A stretch of DNA of 64,000 nucleotides from Staphylococcus edaphicus (GCF_002614725.1 NZ_MRZN01000005.1:62001-126000); one strand, 5' to 3'. Shown: positions 18,119 through 27,668, counted from the first letter of the stretch. Numbers and translations: made by a program. The notes: generated by a model not told the origin, from the sequence alone.

Positions 18119-18406
18119 ATGTTAATGACAAACCCAGTCGCACTTGATGAATCAGCTGTAAGTGAACTGAAAAAAATGATGGAAAAAAAACGTATTACAA
18201 ATGTCATTGCACCAGAACATAACAAGCGGCATCATGACCATGAAAACAAAATGAAAAACGAAGAAGAAATGCTTATTGAACAAACAATCAGTCATTGTAA
18301 CACATTTAGAAGTGGGTTTAAAAAATCAGCTAAAGGGGATTGGGTTGACAGTGCAATGTCTGAATTGGATAAGATAGGAGAAAGTTTAAAGAGTATTGTG
18401 GATTAG
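18119..18406 (+). CDS. TlaA2/Lap-like T7SS targeting partner of TslA
   Basis: 95-aa helical protein from ATG 18119 (ATG 18125 also possible), three bases after the preceding stop. The C-terminal half (FRSGFKKSAKGDWVDSAMSEL) has a W-centred turn between helices as in WXG100-related proteins. It completes the tilA-tslA-tlaA1-tlaA2 order and ends the operon. Confidence 0.68.
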   Translation: MLMTNPVALDESAVSELKKMMEKKRITNVIAPEHNKRHHDHENKMKNEEEMLIEQTISHCNTFRSGFKKSAKGDWVDSAMSELDKIGESLKSIVD

Positions 18407-19142
18407 AAAGTCAACTTTAACATTGTATCATGATTGTCTTTCACAGAAGTGTATAAAGGAATAAAAAAGGTTATTAATATAATTTATAATAAGATTAACC
18501 AACTCACTAGAAAATTAGTGGGAAACTTAGGATTATAGTTCGTAATTTAAGTTAGAGGTGTTCGGTAATTATATGTAATCGTGAAGGTCCAAACGGTGAA
18601 ATCATAGAATTATTAGAACCAGTAAAATTTTGACTGCATTATTAAATAAAGTACGTATACAATGAAAATAAATATTTGTGGTTTCAAATTCAAGGGCTTC
18701 GATATAGCCTATTATTAAGTACAGATACCTCTCCTTTAATTATGGTGTAGGCGTTTATAATTATAAGCGGTATCTGTGCTCTTTTTTATCCCTAAAAGTA
18801 ACAATTGAGGATATAAATCACCAACCGTTAATAGAGTACAGCCGTTATAAATTTATTTTATCAATATGCTTTATTTAGTCCTAGGGTCTATAACAAAGTT
18901 AAGCTAAAGGAGAGTAATAATGGCGGATAAAATAAGTGCACTAGTTATCTGCTTTTAGACAGCATATTGAAATGAAAATGGCATTTTACGTTGGTGTGCG
19001 TTGGCTAAAACCTCAAAGGGTTTAGATAACAATTAAAGTATGATAACTTTTGTAATGGGAAAAACAATTTCTTAATAAATCACTACTATTTGATGTATTG
19101 TAACACAACCGTATTACGAGCTAAGAATGGAGGAAATACAAT
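18407..19142. other. Non-coding gap of about 735 bases
   Basis: I see no convincing gene. It contains a strong hairpin at 18,718-18,786 and short aborted reading frames, for example one starting at 18,920, and is probably a decayed accessory region between the toxin operon and the MscS gene. Confidence 0.5.
18718..18786 (+). terminator. Long-loop hairpin terminator
   Basis: AGTACAGATACC pairs with GGTATCTGTGCT across a loop of about 39 bases and is followed by CTTTTTT. The large loop and precise stem could also be a structured RNA element. Confidence 0.55.
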
Positions 19143-20024
19143 ATGAATCAATTGAAGCAATTTTTTATGAAGTTGATAGAACCACTTACACAGGTTGAAT
19201 TTTATCAAGCGCTCTTAGTCAATATATTAATTATTTTGGCATATATTTTGATGGGTATTATTGTGATTACCATCGCGAAGAAATTAGTGACGAAATTCTT
19301 TAAAGTAAATGCAAAGAAAAAAACACATTATAAAATTAAGCGGAGTGAGACGTTATCTACACTTGTTCAAAATTTAATTAGTTATGTTGTATGGTTTATC
19401 GTGCTCACTTCAATTCTTTCACGCTTTGGGATAAGTGTATCAGCGATTTTAGCCGGAGCGGGTGTAGTCGGTCTAGCAGTCGGCTTTGGTGCACAAACAA
19501 TTGTCAAAGATATCATAACTGGTTTCTTTATTATATTTGAAGGACAATTTGATGTGAGCGATTATGTGCAAATAAATGCTTCTGGTGTAACGATTGCAGA
19601 GGGGACAGTTAAAACGATTGGTTTAAGGTCTACACGTATACAATCAGATACAGGTGAAATATACACTTTACCCAATGGAACAATCAGTGAAATAGTCAAT
19701 TATTCTGCAACAGATGTATCACCACTTGTGATGATACCCGTTTCTCCGTCAGAGGATTATGAAATGATTGAGAAAAAATTATTAGAGTTTTTACCAACAC
19801 TCAAAGATAAATATGACTCATTTGTCGCAGCACCTGATTTATTAGGATTAGACAGCATCGATGGCAATCAAATGATTATTAAACTATTAGCGCATGTAAA
19901 GCCGGGTATGCATTTTCCGGGGCAAAGACTATTGCGTAAAGAAGTTCTAAACTATTTTAATGATGAAGGTATTGCTACACCAAAACCAACGCTGGCAAAA
20001 TTTGAAGAACCACAAGTTGAATAA
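19143..20024 (+). CDS. MscS-family small-conductance mechanosensitive channel
   Basis: 293 aa. Three membrane helices in the first 130 residues, with the pore-lining glycine/alanine pattern AGAGVVGLAVGFGAQTIVKD, then the beta domain (GQFDVSDYV, TRIQSDTGEIYTLPNG) and the C-terminal alpha/beta part. It opens on membrane tension to release solutes on hypo-osmotic shock. ATG 19143 has GGAGG nine bases upstream. Stand-alone gene with its own terminator. Confidence 0.92.
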   Translation: MNQLKQFFMKLIEPLTQVEFYQALLVNILIILAYILMGIIVITIAKKLVTKFFKVNAKKKTHYKIKRSETLSTLVQNLISYVVWFIVLTSILSRFGISVSAILAGAGVVGLAVGFGAQTIVKDIITGFFIIFEGQFDVSDYVQINASGVTIAEGTVKTIGLRSTRIQSDTGEIYTLPNGTISEIVNYSATDVSPLVMIPVSPSEDYEMIEKKLLEFLPTLKDKYDSFVAAPDLLGLDSIDGNQMIIKLLAHVKPGMHFPGQRLLRKEVLNYFNDEGIATPKPTLAKFEEPQVE

Positions 20025-20044
20025 TATTGAAATTATAAATAAAG

Positions 20045-20090
20045 AAAGCGTATCTACGTGTTAATTATACATGTAGATACGCTTTTATTT
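20045..20090 (+). terminator. Intrinsic terminator after mscS-type gene
   Basis: AAAGCGTATCTAC and its complement form a strong stem with ACGCTTTTATTTTTT downstream. The GCGTATC string is part of the stem, not an att site. Confidence 0.85.
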
Positions 20091-20337
20091 TTTAAACTAT
20101 ACAAGCATATTAGTTTATTTGGAATTTTATGAGATCAACAGCAGTTCATTAATGACTGAAACCATATCATCGTGAATAACTAATGGGTATTGTTGTCAAA
20201 GGTGTGGGGTCTCTGTTAATAATGATTAGGTTTTGGTCTTCAAAGTTTTCATTTTTAAAATGTTTACTTTTTAAGAAAGTATATCAGTTTATAATAGCCA
20301 CTTTTTTTGGAATAAGACATTAAGGAATTTGGTTAAG

Positions 20338-21423
20338 TTAGTTTGTCGCTTTACGACTAAAGCTATTAGTTTGATTACTAACAAATTTTGATTTTTTAGG
20401 CACTGGAACGATATAGTTGCCATTCGGAATTTTAATAAGCAAATGAATGATTAATACAGATATGATAACAATAATAATAAATAAAACCCCGTACAATAAT
20501 AAACTATCTCTATTATCAAAAATTGGTATTTTCATTACAAGCCATTTTACTAAAGGATGAACTAAATAAATTCCCATAGAGTAATTACCGATTAAAGTTA
20601 GTATTTGCATGATTGATTTACGCTTTGTAATAAGAAGATAAAAATAAATCAAAAATACTAAGAAAAACGGTGTATATAATAAAAACATCGGGTGGGATGA
20701 AGTTACAAAATGATTTAAATCAATAAATATTAAAAATGAGATAAAAATGGCTGTAATAGAAGGTAATAATAAAGTTTTATACTTTCTAATACCATTGTTT
20801 ATCTCCTCATAATGTTTGGCAAAAATGATTCCTAAAATAAAATAAGAAATCCAATTGAGAATAAATGCTCTACTCATAAGAAAAGTACCTATAACTGGTA
20901 TATCAATCGAGAGTTGTTCGTAGTTTAATTGCCAGAAAATAGTGAGTATTGTCGAAAGCACATAAGTAAGCAATAAGGGTACACCTTTTTTAATTTTTTG
21001 TAAGACTGGAAATAAAATATAAAACTGAAGAACGGTTAATATAAAATATAAATGGTAATTTCCAGTGCCATATAAATAATAGCCAATAAAGTTTTTATTA
21101 CTATCCAGGGTTACTTCCACAACACCTAAGTAATATAAATAGACAGTAGTCCAAATTATGTATGGTATAAATATTTTGGTGAATCTTGATTTTACAAAAT
21201 AGTTTAAATCAAAACCACGTTTTAAGACAGAATGTGTTAACAAAAAAGCACTAATAACTGCGAACACAGGCGTCCCGAGCCGACCAATTTGACTAAGGTA
21301 TCCTGCAATGATGGTCATACTATAACTGTTTTCGTTATTTGTATATGAAACAGATAGATGGACACATACGATAAATAACGTTGCAATAGACCTAATAATA
21401 GGTATTTCTTCAATATACTTCAA
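20338..21423 (-). CDS. Acyltransferase-3 family membrane protein
   Basis: 361 aa, ten or so membrane helices, with the family N-terminal pattern (IPIIRSIATLFIVCVHLSVS, histidine in helix 1) and RLGTPVFAVISAFLL. Such proteins O-acylate cell-surface polysaccharide, peptidoglycan or teichoic acid (OatA/IcaC-like). The acceptor here is unknown. Start is TTG 21423 with GGGGGTA upstream. There is no SGNH domain and no neighbour that names a substrate. Confidence 0.82.
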   Translation of the reverse strand: MKYIEEIPIIRSIATLFIVCVHLSVSYTNNENSYSMTIIAGYLSQIGRLGTPVFAVISAFLLTHSVLKRGFDLNYFVKSRFTKIFIPYIIWTTVYLYYLGVVEVTLDSNKNFIGYYLYGTGNYHLYFILTVLQFYILFPVLQKIKKGVPLLLTYVLSTILTIFWQLNYEQLSIDIPVIGTFLMSRAFILNWISYFILGIIFAKHYEEINNGIRKYKTLLLPSITAIFISFLIFIDLNHFVTSSHPMFLLYTPFFLVFLIYFYLLITKRKSIMQILTLIGNYSMGIYLVHPLVKWLVMKIPIFDNRDSLLLYGVLFIIIVIISVLIIHLLIKIPNGNYIVPVPKKSKFVSNQTNSFSRKATN

Positions 21424-21604
21424 AACGTACCCCCATAAAAAGATTATAATTACAAACCAATTTATTATAGCATAAAGATTATTTAATTTAGTAGTGAAAA
21501 TGAAAATTATTTAATTAAATATAGTTAAATAATTATGTCTAAATATAAGATGTAAATTTAGGAGAAGTTGTAAAAGGCATTATTTAAAAATGAAAAATAA
21601 TATG

Positions 21605-21960
21605 CTAAAAGGAGTAAGGTTGGTTACATTTTGAATTATAAAAACCGTAACGTTCTTGGTAGACGCGTTTAACAATTTTTAAAGCATTTAATATTCTTGG
21701 AAAACCTACATAAGTTAATAAATTCATAATAGTTTCTGAAATTTCTTGAGATGTTAAACCAACTGTTAATGATACATTAATGTTTAATTCAAACTGTGGT
21801 TTGGTGCCAAGTGTGACTAGTGCAGATATTGTACTAATTGCACGTTTCCTATAATCTTATTCCTATCTTGAATAAATATCTCCAAAAGCAAATTCGGTAA
21901 CGTACTTACTTAAACCAGGCGCTACATCATCTAATCTTTTTCAATATTTTAATGTGTAAT
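21605..21960 (-). pseudogene. Carboxymuconolactone-decarboxylase-family gene remnant
   Basis: The 3' part reads RRAISTISALVTLGT...LNINVSLTVGLTSQEISETI...YVGFPRILNAL, typical of the CMD/AhpD-like family. Upstream it needs a frame change (YVTEFAFGDIYSR then a stop) and lacks a start. It lies upstream of, and points away from, the hydrolase gene at 22,078. Confidence 0.75.
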
Positions 21961-22077
21961 TGTATCATCTCGTAAAGCGATTTTAGATGTGTGATGTGTA
22001 ATTATAGAAATAATTAAAGGATTGTGCTATCTTTTAGTTACAAAATATTGAAATTGTAACTAAAAAGGAGCGCTAAT

Positions 22078-22920
22078 ATGACTCGTTTTACTTTACCTAG
22101 TGAAAATAACTATATTTCTGTTGGAGATATAGATTTTGCATATAAAAAATTTGGGAAGAAAGAAGGCATTCCACTTGTTTTTCTAATACATTTTCGTGGA
22201 ACAATGGAAAATTGGGATCCTGCAATGTTAGAACATATCGTAGGCGAACGTCCAGTTATTTTATTTGATAATACTGGTGTTGGTTATACAAATGGTGTGA
22301 CACCAACAACAATTGAAGAAATGTCAGAAAACGAGTTTCAATTTATTACTGCATTAGGATATGAACAAGTAGATTTATTAGGGTTTTCAATTGGCGGTAT
22401 GGTTGCACAAATGCTAACAATTCAACATCCTGAACTCATTCGTAAACTGATTGTTTCTGGAACATCTGCAGCTGGCGGTATATCACCTACACATCCTGCA
22501 TTACAAGATGCAATGTATAGAGAAGATGGTAATCAAGAAGATGTAATAAATACATTCTTATTTTTATTCTATCCTAACACTGAAAATGGCAAAGCCTTAG
22601 GTATTGCCTCATTAAAACGCATCTTAAATCAAAAAACGATTGAAAGTACTTTACAAGTGCGTGATGCACAATTGGCAGCTATTGAAAAATGGTCAAGCAG
22701 TGATCATGAACACGCATTAAATCAGCTTAATCAATTACAGCAATCTACATTAGTAATTAATGGAGATAATGACATTATGGTACCTACAGAAAATAGCATT
22801 ATTCTAAGTGAAAACATTCTTGATGCACAACTAATTATATATCCTGAAGCAGGTCATGGTCACTTACATCAACATCCAAAACGCTTTGCTCAGCATGTAA
22901 ATCTATTCTTAAATGAATAA
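22078..22920 (+). CDS. Alpha/beta-fold hydrolase
   Basis: 280 aa with HFRGTMENWDP (oxyanion-hole region), nucleophile elbow GFS-I-GGM, a late Asp in NGDNDIMVP and catalytic His in AGHGHLHQHP. It belongs to the esterase/haloperoxidase-like group; the substrate is unknown. RBS AAAAGGAG precedes ATG 22078. The neighbouring TetR regulator and quinone reductase suggest a small detoxification group. Confidence 0.88.
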   Translation: MTRFTLPSENNYISVGDIDFAYKKFGKKEGIPLVFLIHFRGTMENWDPAMLEHIVGERPVILFDNTGVGYTNGVTPTTIEEMSENEFQFITALGYEQVDLLGFSIGGMVAQMLTIQHPELIRKLIVSGTSAAGGISPTHPALQDAMYREDGNQEDVINTFLFLFYPNTENGKALGIASLKRILNQKTIESTLQVRDAQLAAIEKWSSSDHEHALNQLNQLQQSTLVINGDNDIMVPTENSIILSENILDAQLIIYPEAGHGHLHQHPKRFAQHVNLFLNE

Positions 22921-22922
22921 AA

Positions 22923-22957
22923 AATAAGCAATGATATTAATAATCATCGCTTATTCT
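22923..22957 (+). terminator. Bidirectional terminator between convergent genes
   Basis: AATAAGCAATGAT and ATCATCGCTTATT form the stem between the hydrolase stop and the TetR stop. Confidence 0.65.
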
Positions 22958-23510
22958 ATACATTGTACTTTATTAAATCCCAAGTCATTTCAAAGCGTAA
23001 GTGATAGTCTGGTAAGCTCCAAGTGTCTTTAAACATAGGGAGTGTAAATGTTGAAAATGCCGATAAAATTATTTCGGGTTTATATAAATTACTGTCATCA
23101 TAATTCATTTTTTGTTGTATGCGTATAAAACAAGGTTTTAACACTTTTTGAAGGATAAATGGGTTTTTTTCAACATAATACGTATTTAATTCAAACATCA
23201 ATTGATTTGACTGGTAAGCATTTTTTTTAGCGTTAACAAATGCCCAGATATAATCATGTAGCCACAACTGGTTGTCATCATATGCGTCATCTTTAATGTC
23301 AATATTATTAATGATGTATGTTTGGAACCAGTCTGCACAAACAGCAATCCATAAATCTTGTTTGTCTTTAAAATGTTTATATATTGCTGCATGCGTGATG
23401 TTAAGCGCAGAGGCAATTTTCGAAAGTGAAATCTCAGATTTTTGAGTTTCTTGAATCAATGTATGTGCAGTATTAATTATTAAACGTCGTGTTATTTTAT
23501 GTTTTTCCAT
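22956..23510 (-). CDS. TetR-family transcriptional regulator
   Basis: 184 aa from ATG 23510. The N-terminal 50 residues form a TetR helix-turn-helix (TLIQETQKSEISLSKIASAL, ITHAAIYKHFKDKQDLW), the rest a helical ligand/dimer domain. It is divergent from the quinone-reductase-like gene with only 48 bases between, so it probably represses that gene and itself from a shared operator. Confidence 0.9.
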   Translation of the reverse strand: MEKHKITRRLIINTAHTLIQETQKSEISLSKIASALNITHAAIYKHFKDKQDLWIAVCADWFQTYIINNIDIKDDAYDDNQLWLHDYIWAFVNAKKNAYQSNQLMFELNTYYVEKNPFILQKVLKPCFIRIQQKMNYDDSNLYKPEIILSAFSTFTLPMFKDTWSLPDYHLRFEMTWDLIKYNV

Positions 23511-23558
23511 AATCAATATACTACCATAATTTATTAAAATATAAAGAGGTGTTAAAGT

Positions 23559-24587
23559 ATGAAAGCAATTCAGCTTAATAAATACAATAAAAATTTAAGT
23601 GTAGAAGTCAATGAAATTCCAATACCCAAAGTTAATGACAATGAGGTATTAATTCAAGTTGCTTATGCTGCAATCAATCCATTAGAAAATTTAACCATTT
23701 CTGGAAAAGTACGCTTAATTCAAGATTATCAAAAACCTTTTACACTTGGTAACGAACTTACAGGTAAAATCTCAAAGATAGGCAGTGGTATAAAAAACTT
23801 CTCTATTGGTGATGCTGTGTATACACGGTTGCCAGTTGAAAAAATAGGTGCTTTTGCTGATTATGTTACAGTTGATGCAAAATACATTTCAAAATTATCC
23901 AATAATTTAAATTTCAAAACGGGTGCTGCAGCAGCATTGACAGGTTTAACGGCTTATCAAGCACTAACCGAGGAACTTAATATAGAACCTGGTAAAACAT
24001 TATTTATTCCAGGGGGATCTGGAAGTTTTGGACAAATGGCAGTACCTATAGCAAAGTCGTTAGGGCTTAAAGTCATTGTTTCCGGTAGTCCAAGATTAAA
24101 AGAGCAATTTATCGCTAAAGGAGTCGATCAATATCTTGACTATAAACAAGAAAATTATTGGGACGTGCTAACTGACGTAGATTATATTATCGATACATTA
24201 GGACCACATGAATTCGATAAAGAACTATCTGTTATCAAGCATGGAGGAACGTTAGTAAGTTTAATAAACTCACCAAATAAGCATTTTGCTGAAAAAAATG
24301 GGTATTCAAAATTAAAAACTATATTATTCTCTTTAGCCGGTAAAAAATTCGATAAAAAAGCACATTCTAAAGGTATCAACTATCGATTTGTTTATGTACG
24401 AGCTGATGGTAATCAATTAAGCACACTAACTCAAATGATAGAAAGAGAAAACATTATTCCAGATATTGATTCAAAAATATTTACAGTAAACGAGGTGAAT
24501 GAGGCGCTAGATTATGTATTTAATCATCATACAAATGGTAAAGTTTTATTGCAATTTGATGATATGGAGGACGCTACGAGCGAATAA
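23559..24587 (+). CDS. Zinc-independent MDR alcohol dehydrogenase/quinone reductase
   Basis: 342 aa. GroES-like N-terminal domain (residues 1-125) and a Rossmann domain with FIPGGSGSFGQMAVPIAKSLG binding NAD(P)H. No zinc-ligand cluster, so it fits the QOR-like branch that reduces quinones or enones. RBS AGAGGTG upstream. Likely controlled by the divergent TetR protein. Confidence 0.88.
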   Translation: MKAIQLNKYNKNLSVEVNEIPIPKVNDNEVLIQVAYAAINPLENLTISGKVRLIQDYQKPFTLGNELTGKISKIGSGIKNFSIGDAVYTRLPVEKIGAFADYVTVDAKYISKLSNNLNFKTGAAAALTGLTAYQALTEELNIEPGKTLFIPGGSGSFGQMAVPIAKSLGLKVIVSGSPRLKEQFIAKGVDQYLDYKQENYWDVLTDVDYIIDTLGPHEFDKELSVIKHGGTLVSLINSPNKHFAEKNGYSKLKTILFSLAGKKFDKKAHSKGINYRFVYVRADGNQLSTLTQMIERENIIPDIDSKIFTVNEVNEALDYVFNHHTNGKVLLQFDDMEDATSE

Positions 24588-24878
24588 ACATGACAATTAT
24601 CAATATGCGTCAAATCAATTTATAAGTCTGAAAAATGATATGCATATAGAGTGCTAAAAGAAGACATTACTGGTATACGGAATTATCTATGAACACATTC
24701 AACTGTGAATAGGGATAACTGAGATTTATTAATTTTGAAAGTTTTAAATCAGACGAAAAGAATTTGCTGTATTTGATAGTTTAGGAGTTGCTTATTTTCT
24801 GATATAAGAGATTGCTACATAGTTGATTTTGCTAAGCCTCACATCATATTCTCAGCAGACGACTGAAATGAAAATTAA
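24588..24878. other. Non-coding stretch before att core
   Basis: No gene or clear relic seen in these 290 bases. Confidence 0.4.
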
Positions 24879-24913
24879 AGTCCCACTTCTCAATTTATTG
24901 AGATAGTGGGACT
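24879..24913 (+). terminator. Hairpin of the common staphylococcal AGTCCCACT type
   Basis: AGTCCCACTTCTCAAT and its complement make a long perfect stem. This element is frequent between staphylococcal genes; the strand is uncertain. Confidence 0.7.
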
Positions 24914-24974
24914 TATGCATGAGCCAAAGCTCAGGTTGTCCTTTTTAAAATTTTAGCAATATCAGTAACAGGGG

Positions 24975-24997
24975 GAAGCGTATCACAAGTGATGCGG
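24975..24997 (+). other. SCC attachment core (att)
   Basis: GAAGCGTATCACAAGTGATG followed by CGG, same orientation as the cores at 7,343 and 12,208. It is followed at 25,044 by the start of a WYL regulator, as the core at 7,343 is followed by one at 8,878. Confidence 0.8.
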
Positions 24998-25043
24998 ATA
25001 AAAATATAGGCATTTAAATCGGTTTATTTACAAGGTCCTCTTT

Positions 25044-25211
25044 ATGTCTAAATTAGGTAATGTACTAGCTATTCTATGGATGTTGAGCTCAAACAAAAAT
25101 CTTACTGCAAAACAAATTTCACATACACTGGAATCAAAGTTTAAGTTAAATAAGGCACATAAAGCAAAATATTTTTATCAATTAATGAATTCGATAAATT
25201 TACATTATTAG
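25044..25211 (+). pseudogene. 5' relic of a WYL/YafY regulator gene
   Basis: 55 codons. The first 30 (MSKLGNVLAILWMLSSNKNL...) match the DNA-binding end of the regulator at 8,878. The remaining codons (SKFKLNKAHKAKYFYQLMNS) are unrelated, showing a deletion join. Confidence 0.8.
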
Positions 25212-25215
25212 CTTA

Positions 25216-25247
25216 AAAAGCCCTTCACACATTGATGAAGGGCTTTA
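25216..25247 (-). terminator. Terminator of the accessory thrS gene
   Basis: AAAGCCCTTCA and TGAAGGGCTTT form the stem directly after the thrS stop. Probably bidirectional. Confidence 0.85.
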
Positions 25248-25252
25248 ACACA

Positions 25253-27166
25253 TTAGTATAATACGTTCTTTTCTTTTATAAGCTTTTCTATAAAATCTGC
25301 AACAGCAAGTATTTGCTCTTTATTTTCACCATGTTTTCGAATAGAAAGTCTATCGTTTTTTACTTCGTTATCTCCGACAACAATTGTATAAGGCACTTTT
25401 TTAATTTGAGATTGTCTAATTTTATAACTCATTTTTTCTTCGCTACTATCTACAGTAACTCTTATTCGATGAGTTTTTAATTTCTTTTTAACTTGTTCTA
25501 CATGAGCTAAATGTATTTTATTGTTTACTGGTATAATATTAACTTGCTTTGGTGCTAACCATAAAGGTAAATTACCACCAAAATGTTCGAGTAAAATACC
25601 TAAAAAGCGATCGATAGATCCATAGATTGCGCGATGAATTACTACAGGTCTTGCTTTCTCGTTATATTCATTAATATAATTTAAATCAAATTTTTCAGGC
25701 ATCTGGAAATCAAGTTGGATTGTTCCACATTGATGACTTCTTCCCAAAGCATCATTTATATGGATATCTATTTTAGGACCATAGAATGCGCCGTCTTTTT
25801 TATTAATTGTATACTTTAACTTGTTATAGTTTAAAACATTTTCAAGTGATGTTTCAGCAAAATCCCATAAACTTAGATCTCCCATGTAATCGTCTGGCCG
25901 TGTAGATAATTCAATACTGTAATCAAACCCAAAGATTGTATATACCTTATCAATTAAATTAAGTACATTAAGAATTTCACTTTCTATTTGGCTTTTACTT
26001 ACATATATGTGAGCATCATCTTGATTAAAAGTTCTTACTCTGAACAAACCATTTAAAGAGCCACTTAATTCATGTCGATGTACTTGTCCAAATTCAGCCA
26101 TGCGAATAGGTAAATCTCTATATGAATGATGCTCATTTTTATAAATGAGCATATGACCTGGACAATTCATAGGTTTCAATGAATATTTTATATCATCTAC
26201 TTCTGTAAAATACATATTATCTTTATAGTGCTCCCAATGACCACTATTCTTCCACAATGATTCATTCATTATAAACGGTGTATAAACTTCTTCATAATCT
26301 TCTTCAAATTGTAGTTTTCTTAGAAGGTTTTGAAGTTCAAGACGTATAATTTGGCCATTGTGTTTATAAAAAGGCATACCAGGTGCATAATCAGAAAATG
26401 TAAACAAATTGAGTTCTTTACCTATTCTTCTATGATTAATATTTTCGTATTTTTCAAGAAATTCTTCATGCTCTTTTAAGGATTTCTCACTAGAAAAAGC
26501 TACACCTGATATACGCTGTAAGGATTCGTTGTTTACATCTCTTAGCCAATTAGTAGAAGAAATGTTTTTAAGTTTGTAGTTTTGTAGTTTTGATAAATTA
26601 ATAATAAGAGGATAACTAATTAATGATTTATAATTACCAAATCCAGCTATTCTAACAATATTATCTTCATTGCTTTCAACATGATATTTCATGTATTTTT
26701 TATCTGCCAAAACTTCTTGTGCTTCTTCTTTTGATACTTCTAAAATTGTTAATGTTGGATTAGATTTGATAAGTTTATTTAGTGACTTGTTTATCAGTTT
26801 CAAATCATCTCTATTGAGATTTCTTTTAGCTGTTTTAAAGTCACAATAAAAATCTGTATTAGAAACACCTATATCAGCAATTTCGATTCCTTCGAATTGT
26901 TGTTGAATGATATATCCTAACAAAAATGATAATGTATACCTCATTGATTTTTCAGCATTTTTATCATCAAAAGTCATAAATTCAACTTTACTATCTTCTT
27001 TAATCTTATAAGTGAGTTCCTTTAATTCACCGTTAACATATGCTAGGACAGCTTTTTTAGAGAAAGAGCTACCAATATTTTTAGCAACATGAAGTAATGT
27101 TGTTTCTTGGGGCACCTCCAATTCATTATTATTTGATAATTTAATATTCACATTATCTACAAACAT
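25253..27166 (-). CDS. Accessory threonyl-tRNA synthetase with degenerate editing domain
   Basis: 637 aa from ATG 27166 (RBS AAGGAGTG). Domains: TGS (1-62), editing/SAD domain (about 65-225), class II catalytic core (245-530) and anticodon-binding domain (540-637). Catalytic zinc ligands are all present (C335 in MNCPGH, H386 in DDAHIYV, H511 in VIHRAIYG). In the editing domain the usual HxxxH is Y77-TLS-F81, and the CxxxH of the RGPH segment is absent (around 181-187 reads SLISYPL). It should therefore charge tRNA-Thr but not clear Ser-tRNA-Thr. Control is by a T-box leader. It lies beside an SCC att core, so it is probably an extra, acquired copy, possibly inhibitor-tolerant (inference). Confidence 0.9.
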   Translation of the reverse strand: MFVDNVNIKLSNNNELEVPQETTLLHVAKNIGSSFSKKAVLAYVNGELKELTYKIKEDSKVEFMTFDDKNAEKSMRYTLSFLLGYIIQQQFEGIEIADIGVSNTDFYCDFKTAKRNLNRDDLKLINKSLNKLIKSNPTLTILEVSKEEAQEVLADKKYMKYHVESNEDNIVRIAGFGNYKSLISYPLIINLSKLQNYKLKNISSTNWLRDVNNESLQRISGVAFSSEKSLKEHEEFLEKYENINHRRIGKELNLFTFSDYAPGMPFYKHNGQIIRLELQNLLRKLQFEEDYEEVYTPFIMNESLWKNSGHWEHYKDNMYFTEVDDIKYSLKPMNCPGHMLIYKNEHHSYRDLPIRMAEFGQVHRHELSGSLNGLFRVRTFNQDDAHIYVSKSQIESEILNVLNLIDKVYTIFGFDYSIELSTRPDDYMGDLSLWDFAETSLENVLNYNKLKYTINKKDGAFYGPKIDIHINDALGRSHQCGTIQLDFQMPEKFDLNYINEYNEKARPVVIHRAIYGSIDRFLGILLEHFGGNLPLWLAPKQVNIIPVNNKIHLAHVEQVKKKLKTHRIRVTVDSSEEKMSYKIRQSQIKKVPYTIVVGDNEVKNDRLSIRKHGENKEQILAVADFIEKLIKEKNVLY

Positions 27167-27189
27167 TGATAACACTCCTTTATTTTTTA

Positions 27190-27435
27190 ATAAAAAAACT
27201 GCGCTTATCCCTAATAGATATAGGGACGAGCGCAGTCTCGTGGTACCACCCAAATTCCCCTAACTGATTTGTTAACCAATTAGGGCTCAGTGAACAACGT
27301 AACATGTCATTAAACGATGTATTTTCATACATATCTCCAAAGTAGTAAAGTATTTATGATTATAGAAGCTTTCAGCCGATGACCTCTATTCCCTATTTTT
27401 AATTAAATACTTTTTCTTTTTCTCCGATTAACATT
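27190..27435 (-). promoter_or_regulatory. T-box leader of the accessory thrS
   Basis: On the minus strand the leader has a stem I region (AGAGGTCATCGGCTGAAAGC near 27,390), the conserved GGGTGGTACCACG (27,238-27,250) and a terminator stem GACTGCGCTCGTCCCTA / TAGGGATAAGCGCAGTTTTT (27,192-27,236). Uncharged tRNA-Thr would favour the antiterminator. The specifier codon was not fixed by eye. Confidence 0.92.
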
Positions 27436-27668
27436 TTAAATTACTTATCATCATAAATGAGTTTATTAGTAATTGCAATATATTCTAAATTTATGGGATT
27501 TTAACAATCCTATATTTATGCTTTTATATGTTAAAATCATAGTAATCATTTTAATGAAATTAAATTGTAATATTGCACAAAAACAATTTGTTTATAATTT
27601 TTCAAATGAGTGTATAGTGATTTTTATTTATGGTATGGCTTGTTAATTATTGGGGCTGGAGGATTGTG

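Noticed and set aside
25253-27253. 29-residue N-terminal extension of the ThrRS frame
   Set aside because: The extension is encoded inside the T-box terminator region; the true start at 27,166 has AAGGAGTG.
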